Shown here piece after piece: positions 21,180-31,279 of a stretch of DNA of 64,000 nucleotides (position 1 is the stretch's first letter; the number at the start of each line of letters is the position of its first letter). The position numbers and the translations under genes were made by a program. The DNA is from Aphelocoma coerulescens (taxonomy: Eukaryota; Chordata; Aves; Passeriformes; Corvidae): contig NW_027183587.1 in assembly GCF_041296385.1 (NCBI RefSeq), positions 140,509 through 204,508 of the forward strand. The letters are read 5' to 3'. Below the pieces are notes generated by a model. The model was not told where the DNA came from, made no database searches, and was given only the letters and a program-made list of their open reading frames with translations.

Positions 21180-21460
21180 TCCTTCTCAGCGAGACGTACC
21201 GTCACATTTATGCACTCTCGCAGCTCCGTTGCCCACTTGCAGCAGCTGCTGCTACCGAAGCAAAAGGCTCCAGAAGTAAAAGCCACTGCTGGGCTGCACG
21301 TTCCCTCTGCCTCACGTAAAGCAGCAGAAACTGGCCGCTGCACTCTGTCCTTCCATTCTCTGCCGCACCTGCCACTGTCATCTCTGCGTCTCCAAGCATA
21401 AACCTGGGCACAAATGCTTTCCGGGGAAAGCTGGAAGAGAAATAGGTAGCAGCACAAGTA
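21180..21460 (+). repeat. X segment, right boundary of reversed block
   Basis: Same 281 bp as 3,062-3,342 and 12,121-12,401. On its left is the LTR end of the R orientation. On its right the sequence continues as a normal F monomer (GTAGCTGCAAGTGG) rather than turning back. Confidence 0.85.
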
Positions 21461-24284
21461 GCTGCAAGTGGAACTTCCTGGTTTCAACTGCTAACGTGAG
21501 TCCGCAAAGAAGCGAGTGACGGCCACGCTTCCCCTTGCAGCCTGTGCGATGCGCACAGCAGCTCGGGGCTCTGCCTTCATTCCTACGCTCTCCGTACCAC
21601 GGTCGCGCTTTCATTCTGCCGGAGTCGAAGCGTCCTCTACTTCTCGCACAAGAGCATTGTGCCCGCAGCGAAATGCTCCAGCCGACTGCTTCTGCCGGAA
21701 CACGCCCTGGCCTATGCACTTTCCCTCGCAGCGACATACACCAGCACACTGGGTCTTTCTTGTCGTCCAAATGTAAAGGGAAAGGTTCTCCGCTCCGTCT
21801 GGCACAGAGAACAGTTTTAGGTCGACAAGCTCACCCAGAGCTCACCCTCGACGCGTGGAAACCCGCATTTGCACCCCATTCCAGCGGCAGCCCGTCCTTC
21901 CTTTACAGCCTGCACAGCGCCGTCAGATCGCGGTGCTCTCCGCACCTGCCTTCTCACTTCCAAGTACCAGCGCGAACCTTACAGCCTTGCAGGCAGCGAA
22001 GACGCGGCGAGGCGTCTCGCACAGAAGAACGGGCCAGGACGCAAAGATGGTCTTCCTTTCTCCTCCTCCTCCTCCTCCTCCTTGCCCGAGTGGTGGTGCT
22101 GTGCTGAAAGTCTTGGCCGGCGAAAGGCTTATGCAGCAAGTGCTTCTCTCCTGACGCATGTCGCTGAGCGAGAGAGCTACACGGATAGTTTAGAATCTGT
22201 GAAACAGCAAGACAATGATTGCACGTCGAGCTGAGCAAAAGCCGTGCACGGCACACCGTGGCTGCGTGCAGTGTTCACGCGGAAGAGCGGCAAAGCTCCA
22301 AGCCCTCGCTGGGCTTCCGTTCTGCCCGGAGCACAGGCGGCGAAGAACGAAGCAGCTGGGCACCGGCTTCATGTAGCCAGTGGAGCGAATTGCAAATGTC
22401 CAGCCGAGAGCTGCTTCACAAGCAGATTCAGCTGAGAACGCTCTGGCTGCTTCAGAAAGGAAGGCGCAGCCCTTGCACTCCAGCACACAACCGGGCCAGA
22501 AACAGGTCCTTCAACCTTCAGTGCTGCCGACTCCATGCAGCTTGAGCACACCCAGAAGGACGCGTCCAGAAAGAAGGCGTTCTTCGAGTACCCCCCTCCT
22601 CCAAGGAGCCTCGAAACTGAGCACAACACGCTGCGGCTCGGCAGCTTCCTTCTCAGCGAGACGTACCGTCACATTTATGCACTCTCGCAGCTCCGTTGCC
22701 CACTTGCAGCAGCTGCTGCTACCGAAGCAAAAGGCTCCAGAAGTAAAAGCCACTGCTGGGCTGCACGTTCCCTCTGCCTCACGTAAAGCAGCAGAAACTG
22801 GCCGCTGCACTCTGTCCTTCCATTCTCTGCCGCACCTGCCACTGTCATCTCTGCGTCTCCAAGCATAAACCTGGGCACAAATGCTTTCCGGGGAAAGCTG
22901 GAAGAGAAATAGGTAGCAGCACAAGTAGCTGCAAGTGGAACTTCCTGGTTTCAACTGCTAACGTGAGTCCGCAAAGAAGCGAGTGACGGCCACGCTTCCC
23001 CTTGCAGCCTGTGCGATGCGCACAGCAGCTCGGGGCTCTGCCTTCATTCCTACGCTCTCCGTACCACGGTCGCGCTTTCATTCTGCCGGAGTCGAAGCGT
23101 CGTCTACTTCTCGCACAAGAGCATTGTGCCCGCAGCGAAATGCTCCAGCCGACTGCTTCTGCCGGAACACGCCCTGGCCTATGCACTTTCCCTCGCAGCG
23201 ACATACACCAGCACACTGGGTCTTTCTTGTCGTCCAAATGTAAAGGGAAAGGTTCTCCGCTCCGTCTGGCACAGAGAACAGTTTTAGGTCGACAAGCTCA
23301 CCCAGAGCTCACCCTCGACGCGTGGAAACCCGCATTTGCACCCCATTCCAGCGGCAGCCCGTCCTTCCTTTACAGCCTGCACAGCGCCGTCAGATCGCGG
23401 TGCTCTCCGCACCTGCCTTCTCACTTCCAAGTACCAGCGCGAACCTTACAGCCTTGCAGGCAGCGAAGACGCGGCGAGGCGTCTCGCACAGAAGAACGGG
23501 CCAGGACGCAAAGATGGTCTTCCTTTCTCCTCCTCCTCCTCCTCCTCCTCCTCCTCCTCCTCCTTGCCCGAGTGGTGGTGCTGTGCTGAAAGTCTTGGCC
23601 GGCGAAAGGCTTATGCAGCAAGTGCTTCTCTCCTGACGCATTTCGCTGAGCGAGAGAGCTGCACGGACACTTTCGACTCTGGGAAACAGCAAGACAATGA
23701 TTGCACGTCGAGCTGAGCAAAAGCCGTGCACGGCACACCGTGGCTGCGTGCAGTGTTCACGCGGAAGAGCGGCAAAGCTCCAAGCCCTCGCTGGGCTTCC
23801 GTTCTGCCCGGAGCACAGGCGGCGAAGAACGAAGCAGCTGGGCACCGGCTTCATGTAGCCAGTGGAGCGAATTGCAAATGTCCAGCCGAGAGCTGCTTCA
23901 CAAGCAGATTCAGCTGAGAACGCTCTGGCTGCTTCAGAAAGGAAGGCGCAGCCCTTGCACTCCAGCACACAACCGGGCCAGAAACAGGTCCTTCAACCTT
24001 CAGTGCTGCCGACTCCATGCAGCTTGAGCACACCCAGAAGGACGCGTCCAGAAAGAAGGCGTTCTTCGAGTACCCCCCTCCTCCAAGGAGCCTCGAAACT
24101 GAGCACAACACGCTGCGGCTCGGCAGCTTCCTTCTCAGCGAGACGTACCGTCACATTTATGCACTCTCGCAGCTCCGTTGCCCACTTGCAGCAGCTGCTG
24201 CTACCGAAGCAAAAGGCTCCAGAAGTAAAAGCCACTGCTGGGCTGCACGTTCCCTCTGCCTCACGTAAAGCAGCAGAAACTGGC
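21461..24284 (+). repeat. Satellite monomers, F2 block, between convergent LTRs
   Basis: Together with X this gives about 2.1 monomers, with a repeat interval of 1,482 rather than 1,464 bp. The extra 18 bp comes from a CTC run of 12 units near 23,527-23,562, compared with seven near 22,060 and six in most copies. The first monomer is mosaic near 22,155-22,200: it has the GAGAGAGCTAC form but the GATAGTTTAGAATCTGTG form of the A edge. That looks like a conversion product. Confidence 0.9.
23527..23562 (+). repeat. Expanded CTC microsatellite, (CTC)12
   Basis: Twelve CTC units, where the other canonical monomers have six (seven at about 22,060). It is the main length polymorphism between monomers. 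Confidence 0.85.
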
Positions 24285-24565
24285 TACTTGTGCTGCTACC
24301 TATTTCTCTTCCAGCTTTCCCCGGAAAGCATTTGTGCCCAGGTTTATGCTTGGAGACGCAGAGATGACAGTGGCAGGTGCGGCAGAGAATGGAAGGACAG
24401 AGTGCAGCGGCCAGTTTCTGCTGCTTTACGTGAGGCAGAGGGAACGTGCAGCCCAGCAGTGGCTTTTACTTCTGGAGCCTTTTGCTTCGGTAGCAGCAGC
24501 TGCTGCAAGTGGGCAACGGAGCTGCGAGAGTGCATAAATGTGACGGTACGTCTCGCTGAGAAGGA
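24129..24565. repeat. Hairpin abutting 3' LTR, F2
   Basis: Arms 24,129-24,284 and 24,410-24,565, loop 24,285-24,409. In F units the loop is inverted relative to the tandem monomer, as expected for the reverse complement of the R2 hairpin. Confidence 0.9.
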
Positions 24566-24985
24566 TATAACATTCTTCGACTACAGGGAGAGTCCATGGG
24601 GCTTTTCCCATGGGGTCTCTCAAACAGATGTAGGATGCAGCTCCCTTTTTATGCCAAGTTCCCGGCCCCAGCACCCTCTTCCTTTTCCCCACTGGCTGAG
24701 GTACTCAGGAGATACAGACTTCCCAAAGTGCCTACTCTATGCCCTCCTCTAATATGCACCCCCCTTTTGGTATTGAAAAGAAAGAAAAAGAAACTATTCC
24801 TAATTCTGTTAAGTGTTTGTTGCCTTGTTGTAGGTTCAGGAATTTAACAGGGCCTTGATTAATCAACAGTCTCTGTTGGTTACCAACAGTTCTAGAGAAC
24901 TAATAGTTTCTTCTGTTACTTCACTATCGATAAGTTCCTAGCCTTGTCTAAGAGTGGATTCACACAGTCTGTTTGTAAAGACTCA
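24566..24985 (-). repeat. 3' LTR, truncated, F2, with converted end
   Basis: Truncated at the hairpin like all the 3' LTRs. The converted stretch is bounded by 3'-type sequence on both sides (TAAGTTCCTA before, ACTCATTCGTCTC after), so the tract is short. Confidence 0.8.
24646..24652 (-). promoter_or_regulatory. TATA-like box, 3' LTR F2, directed left
   Basis: TTTTTAT on the plus strand, ATAAAAA on the minus. It points through the hairpin into the monomers, opposing the box at 21,093-21,099. Confidence 0.5.
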
Positions 24986-25268
24986 TTCGTCTCATTCCTT
25001 TTAATCCCTCCTCTTTTTATTTTGCCTCTTTTTTTCTTTACAAACCTTAATTACCATTGATTTAATTTTTTCTTCTTGAGTCTTCTTGGATTTTGCTATT
25101 ATTTGCAGTGACATCCTCATCTATCCTTTTGTAGACATTTCTGGATCAGGTAGGCATGGCTGCTACCGGCATCCCCTTGACCACCTGCTGAAAGAGCTGC
25201 ACTCAGCAAGGTGTCACACATGATAAAAAGATTAGAGTTGCTATAGCATGTAAGAGGAGAAATCATAT

Positions 25269-26635
25269 TCATTTAGCCCATAGCTGGCCAGTTAACCATG
25301 AAAACATATCCCATTCCCATCCTTTCCACATTTGGACAGGTCCATGAGCTGACGTTATTTCCTTTGTTATTTTTTTGACCACTTTTCCGCTGTCATCTGC
25401 TTGCAAACAGCAGCTCGAGTCATTTAATTTCCCACAAACTCCTCCTTCTTCTGCTAACAGATAATCTAGTACCATCCAATGTTGAAATACCGCTTTCCTC
25501 GTTTAAGTGGGTTGGTCAGCAAGAAAGTCAAGAGCTGTGGCTGTTTGGTTGGTTATTATTTCCGAGACAGCTTGTAACCTAATTATCCCATTCAAATGAT
25601 AAATGGGTTCCCAGGCATCTGGGATTAATTCCTTAGGATTCCAAGTGGCTGGTCCATCCTGTTGTGGAACTGGTTCTGGTGGCCATTCATCTTTTCCCCA
25701 TTTTGGGGTGCTCCCTCCAGCCAGGGCTGCATCAGTTGACTGCTTTTCTCTAATTAAATCATCACAGATTTTGATTCCTAAGCGATTTCCCTGAACTTGT
25801 GGCAACAAAAAGAACAACGGGCTAATATACCCCATACCCATACCATATCCCTGACCAGTTTGGAGGTAACCTGAGCTAAGCATGTTGGCCACAAATGCAA
25901 TAATGTCCTTTCAAAGCCTGTGTTCCATTATCAAAGGGGCCTTTCTACCTTTTGTCATCAATTGGTGGGTCAAAATACAGCGGGATTCCTGGGCCTAACG
26001 GTCCTCCAATAGTTGCTCCACCATAAGGGTCACAGTATTTGCGTTTCCAAGCTCCCAAATGGGGTTCCCATCTACATTTACGTCTGTAAGCTGTTTGGTT
26101 GGATTTGGAGCAGAACTCACTAAGAGGGTTTGAGTTCCAATCTGGTGTTGCCATTCCCACTGATAATCATGAGCAACATGTGTTCTACTTGTGGAATTTT
26201 CGTGGGGACATCTTAAAAATAGGTGGTCAAAAAAACCCCTTGTCCCTCCCCATTGCTTTACAGGCTTCCAAATATTTTTGGTAAGTGTGTTAAGAACACT
26301 TTACCCAGCTACCATTAGTGAGCTTAACAGGTATTTGATTGCATTTGTCTTGATATTTGGAACAATTGTAAGGAGGGCAACTGGGGGTCCAAGCCCAATT
26401 GTTTAAACCCAGAGGGGAAGTAAATTCATACATGTCTTTTCCTACATAGACCCCCTCTGTCCTATTTAGGCAATAAGTGCCTGTTGGAGAAGAATGAAGT
26501 GGCCGTGAACTTCCTTCTTTGGCCCCAAATCCCGTCCTAGTATGGACCCCACCATTTAGGTTCAGCTGGGCTAGCCAACCATGGCCACTCTTCAGATCCT
26601 CCTGGCCCTCCACAGAGCCAGCAATTGCTAAGGTT
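25269..26635 (-). pseudogene. env: Broken retroviral env, F2
   Basis: Minus-strand copy with the shared breaks. A private Cys-to-Tyr change (GTA on the plus strand at 26,086-26,088) removes one surface-subunit cysteine. Open pieces are 26,290-26,613, 25,945-26,160, 25,503-25,892 and 25,269-25,475. Confidence 0.8.
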
Positions 26636-26879
26636 AAAAACTTTTGCTACTTCTTCTCCTAAGGCTGCAAATTGATTCTCTCACACCTGGCCTAAACTCA
26701 GCTGACCATATAAAAGTAGAATTATTAATGAAAATATTTTAATTGTGTGATCTAGTTAGCTAGTCTAATTTTCATGTTGTCTTCTGCACCACCTGTGGCA
26801 AATGAAGACACATAAAACCACTTAACCTAAAACAATGGCCGCAAGTATTAGCCCCCCAGTGAGGAGACAGAGGCATCCT

Positions 26880-27303
26880 ACAACATTCTTCAACTACAGG
26901 GAGAGGCCATGGGGCTTTTCCTGTGCAGTCTCTCAAATGATTGTGGGACACTACTCCCATTTTATGCTAAGTTCCCAGCCATAGCACCCTCTTCCTTTTC
27001 CCCTTTGGCTGAGGTACTCAGGAGGTAAAGACTTCCTGAATTGCCTACTCTATGCCCCCATGTAATATGCACCCCCCTTTTGGTATAGAAAAGGAGGAAG
27101 AAGAAACTATTCCTAATTCTATTAAGCCTTTGTTGCCTTGCTCTAGGTTCAGGAATTTAACAGGGCCTTGGCTGAGCAACAGTCTCTGTTGATTAGTAAC
27201 AGTTTCTAAAACTAATACTTTCTTCTATTACTTCCCTATCTGTTACTGCTCTATGCTAGCCTTGTCTAAGAGTGGATTCACACAGTCTGTTTGTAAAGAC
27301 ACT
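26880..27303 (-). repeat. 5' LTR, F2
   Basis: Matches the R1 5' LTR. The adjoining flank reads ACACTTCCATC at about 27,300, where the other copies read ACACATCCATC. Confidence 0.75.
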
Positions 27304-28672
27304 TCCATCTTACTCCTTTCACTCCCACACCTTCTTGGAGGTGGGACGGCTCCCCCCGGCACAGCACCTGGAAAAAAACCCCCGTATATGCACACACACA
27401 CCTGCACTTACCCTGCACTCTGCTGCACACCCCCCCCCCCCCCCCACACTAACCCCCGCCTCCATATCCCTACCATGCCACTCTCAGCTGCCCTGCCCCC
27501 ACCGTCCCAGCGGGCTGGCAGCACCCACTCCTCACATGCTTCCCCATGCCTTGCATTTCCTTCCTGCCCCCTCTGTAGCCTTCCCTCTACCTGCCTTTTC
27601 TCCATTGCCTTGCATTGACTTGCTCACCCATCCCCCACCTGACTTCCTTTCACAGTCATCTAGGTCTGGCCTTACCTTTTCTTTTCCTTCTAGGACCCTC
27701 ATTGCCTTGCCTCACCTCGCCAAGCCACCACTTGCCTTGCCTTGCCCTTGAACCCCTTGCCTTCCATTACCTTGCTCACCCCTCCCCCACCTGGAATTCA
27801 AGACCCCTTTTCAATGACATTTCTGGGCCTTGCCCTGCCCTTTCTGCTCCTCCTAGGAATCTCAAGGCTCTCAAGTATCTCCGGTGTTTCAGGATCACAT
27901 GAGAGGAAGACCAGGCAAGGACACATGTTGCCACACTCATCTATACGGGCAGCCTTTGTCTGGGACCAATCTTTGCATGTCTTGAATCTTGGAAGGGCAA
28001 TTCACATTTTGCCCTTGAGCTCCGGGACCAGAAGGAGAGTTCTTTTGCATACAAAGGAAAGCAGGTAGCTCAAGTCTCTTAGGTGCAGATTAGAGATGAC
28101 TCACACAGGATCAAGGCCACACAGAGCAGTTGGGCCTAGCCACTTTTGTGTACCAGAAGTCCTTGAATGTACTTCTCACCTGCCTTGCCTCGCCTTGCCT
28201 TGGCAACGCAACAGTTTCCTTGCCTTGCCCTGCTAGCCCTCCGTAGCCTTGCATTCCCTTGCATGCCCGTGCCACACCCTTGACCTGCCTACTGCTTTCC
28301 TCCAGGGCCTTGGCTTGCCGAGCCCTTCTTGTTTCTGCCTGGCCTACCCATCAGTGGACTTTCCTTCCTCCTAGAGGCAAGCCTTGCCTCTAACTTCTGG
28401 GCCTTCTCTTGCCTACCACTCCATTTATTTCCCCCTCACTGCTCTGGCCTTGCCTACCTCTTGCTTGACTTGCCTGCAATTGCCTGCACTTGGTTTGCAG
28501 TGCCTTGCCTGCATGGAAGGCAAGGTAAAGAGTGGTAGGCAGGGCAAAGCCAGCAAGTTGTAGGTAGTGCGAGACGTAGGCAAAGGAAGCAAAGCAAGGG
28601 TAGCTTAGGAAAAACTAGGCAAGGCACTGAAGGCAAGGCAAGGCCAAGGGACTTGCAGTGCCTTTCCTTGGG
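27304..28672 (-). repeat. Degenerate GGCAAGG/CCTTGCC tract, F2 to F3
   Basis: Plus strand is CCTTGCC-rich up to about 28,515, then switches to GGCAAGG up to the A flank. The C run lies near its start. No gene seen. Confidence 0.8.
27430..27445 (-). repeat. C16 run (G16 on the minus strand)
   Basis: Counterpart of the G15 and G17 runs in the reversed units. Confidence 0.8.
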
Positions 28673-31279
28673 AAGGTAAGGACATAGAGCCAGTGTTGGT
28701 GGAGCAGATGTTAAGGTACCATGGGGAGGAATAGCCCAGTGAGATATTTCTCTCCTGGCCCCTTCTGTGTAGGGGCAATTGTTGGACATATTCAATACTA
28801 GAGGTGTATCAGTCCCTGGATATGTTGTATTTTGGAGGAGGGGATGCTGTTTCTTTGGAGATAGGCTTGTACTTGCTCTCTTTGGCAAGGAAAGCAGGTT
28901 TGGATGCGCTCATGAGGTGCTCTTAGGGATTTTAAAGGCTTTTCCCAACAGACAGTTCTCTGGGTTAGAGCTGTTGAGCTTTCAGCAGGAATGCAAAGGC
29001 CAAGCTTGTGACCCTTTTTTCCTGGTGCCTTTAGTGTGTGAGCAGTCCCTGGTGCTGTTGTCTTTGGATCCTGACTCTGGGAGAGGGAAGGCTTAGGATG
29101 GTACCTAGAGCTGAGAAGGAAAGTGCTGAGGGCAGCGTGTGCGCTGCTAGTTTGAGGGGTGCAGTTGAAGTTGTAGGCAGCAAGAGCTTTCTCAGCTGGC
29201 ACTGTTGTGAGCTCTGTTTTTGCCAGATGGTTTCAAGTTGGTAGGTGGACTCTGCCAGAGAGAAAAGATTTGTTTGGGCAAAGAGGTTTGTCTGGCTCTT
29301 GGAGTGTGGTGCAAAAAAGAGTCTGCTCTTGGAAGGGGAAGATTCAGGAAAACTTTTTGTTCTGACACCGTTGATTTGAGTGCAGGGACGTTTCTAACTT
29401 GCCTCTGCCCTTGGGGTGGTTTTGAGCAGCGAAAGGTGCGTTTCCTTCTTTGGCAAGTCGTCAGTGCCATCGTGTGGTTGTTGCGATGAGTGCTGACAGT
29501 GCCCAGGAAAAAGCCAAGTGCTTCATTGGCACGGCCCCAGTCGTGTGGGAGCAGTTGGTGGAAGAACTCCGCTGTGCAGTCTGCCTCTTGGAGACGTAAA
29601 AGAATGTGTTCCTATGCATAGCGGGGAAGCAAGAGGAATCTTTTCATTGTTGGCTGTGCAGTTTCTAAGCGGCAAAAGTAAAGGCAGTTCCAGCATGGCC
29701 TCTTTCTTTCAGAACCTTTTCTGTGCCATCATGAAAATGCTCAACATGTAACTCGCACCCATTGAACTGCATCAAAGGTCCTGGAGCTATGCACTTTCCT
29801 TCAAGCTCTATGTACCATCTCTCCACCTCTCGCGGATCCCAAACCCCTTCCAAACATCCAGCAGCTGCTTCTGCACGCAGGGAACAAATGCTAGAACAAG
29901 GCGTTGGCCTTCATAGTCCCTCTAAAATCTGTAAACTAAGCAAAACATACCAGTGACCAGCATTTTCCTTCGCAAATATATATATATAGAGCATCATCAC
30001 ATTCTGTCAAAGTGGGTAAGTTCACCCTTGCAGTGCAGCTTTTCCAGCCGCAGTTCGGACTGAGAGATGTGCCAGGAGAGAAAGCATTTGTTGACTTTCC
30101 TTCTTCTCTGGAACACTTGATACTCGCAGTGCAATCACTTCCACACAACTTCGGTGTGCCCAGGTTCAAGCAGCTAGAGCTCACAGAGATGGGAAAGTCA
30201 GGGCAGAAGACGTTTCAAAAAAACGTTACAGCAGCATTAAAACTGTGCACAGCAGTCTGCAGCACTCTAGCTTACTTCTCTGACAGACATGCCATCCCAT
30301 TGTGGGCTCTCACAGCTCGGTTGCAAGCTATCTTGGTTGCAAGCTACTCTCCTGAAGAAAAGAACTATAAGAAAAAGCCAATGCTGGGCTGCGCCTTCCC
30401 CTTGCTTCACGTAAAGCCACCCCATGCTGCACTCTGCACTTCCCTTCTCCGCCCCATTGACCACTGTGTTTTCTGAATCTCGAAGCCTAAAGTTCAGCGA
30501 TATTGTTTCAGCGGAGGGCTGGAAGAGGAATAGGTAGCAGCACAGCTAAAAGTAGCTGTCGCTGAGCTTTCTCCTTCCCAAAGCTAATGTGAATACGGCA
30601 GGTAGGCGAGTGGCAGCTACCCTCCTCTCTCAGCTTATATGCTGCATGCACGAGCCCGGTGCTCTGCGCCGTCGTTCACCCTCTTAAGTACCCTTGTCGC
30701 GCTTTCATTCTGCCAGAGTCGAACAGTCGTCTACTTCTCGCACAGAGAGCACAGTGCCGGCAGCGCAACCCTCCAGGCGGCTGCTTCTGCCGAAAGACGC
30801 CTGGGCTATGCACTTTCCCTCTCAGTGCTAGGTAGATCTACATTCTGTCTGTGTTGTGCTCTGAATCTTAACGAAAACATTCTCAGCTAAGTCTCGCACA
30901 CAGAAGAGTTTTAGGTCAACGAGCTTGCCCAAAGATTGCCCCCGTCCCTATACAAACTTATATTTACAGCCCATTCCAGTGGTAATCCTCTTTCCTTTAC
31001 AGCCTGCACAGCGCTGTCAGATCGCGGTGCTCTCCGCACCTGCCTTCTCACTCCCAAGTACCATGGTGCACCTTAAAGCCTTGCAGGGAGCGAAGACACC
31101 GGTAGGCATCTCGCACAGAAGAACGGGCCAGGACGCAAAGATGTTCTTCCTTTCTCCTCGTTGTCGCCCACATTGTGGTGATGTGTTGAAAGTCTTGGCC
31201 AGCGAAAGGCTAATCCAGCAAGTGCTTCTCTCTTGACGCATTTTGCTGAGCGAGAGCTACACGGATAGTTTAGAATCTG
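28673..31279 (+). repeat. A flank, copy F3
   Basis: Two bases longer in the TA run near 29,977-29,988 (TATATATATATA). Carries a private GTACTTGC for GTAGTTGC near 28,870. From about 29,940 it is alignable as a decayed monomer. The edge to canonical monomer is near 31,280. Confidence 0.85.

Larger units (their letters stand above)
3343..21460 (-). other. Reversed block of two complete 9,059-bp HOR units
   Basis: Everything in this 18,118-bp block runs opposite to the rest of the window: monomers and A flanks read on the minus strand and proviruses on the plus strand. Its length is exactly 2 x 9,059. Both units carry the short 1.4-monomer form, while F units carry 2.4 or 3.4. The two units are not identical. 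For example, TATATATATA near 6,702 is TATAAATATA near 15,761, and the G run is 15 against 17 bases. A simple assembly duplication of one unit is therefore less likely. Confidence 0.8.
24566..27303 (-). mobile_element. LTR-env-LTR provirus, copy F2
   Basis: Minus-strand copy with 3' LTR 24,566-24,985 and 5' LTR from 27,303 down to at least 26,880. The outer end of its 3' LTR is unusual: around 24,950-24,970 it carries the 5'-LTR alleles (TAAGAGTGGATTCACACAG), where the other five copies have CAGGCAGATTCACATGG. This indicates conversion from a 5' LTR. Confidence 0.85.

Noticed and set aside
3062..21460. Simple inversion between inverted X copies
   Set aside because: It would leave a right boundary of reverse monomer, X' and minus-strand LTR. 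The observed boundary is plus-strand LTR, X and forward monomer.
3343..21460. Assembly artefact duplicating or flipping one unit
   Set aside because: Not fully excluded, but the two reversed units differ from each other and from the F units at several bases and runs, and the boundaries restore a normal unit. Spanning reads would settle it.
21492..21540. GTGAGT ... CCCCTTGCAG pair resembling splice sites in each monomer
   Set aside because: The implied intron is under 50 bp, too short for vertebrate splicing, and there is no coding signal on either side.
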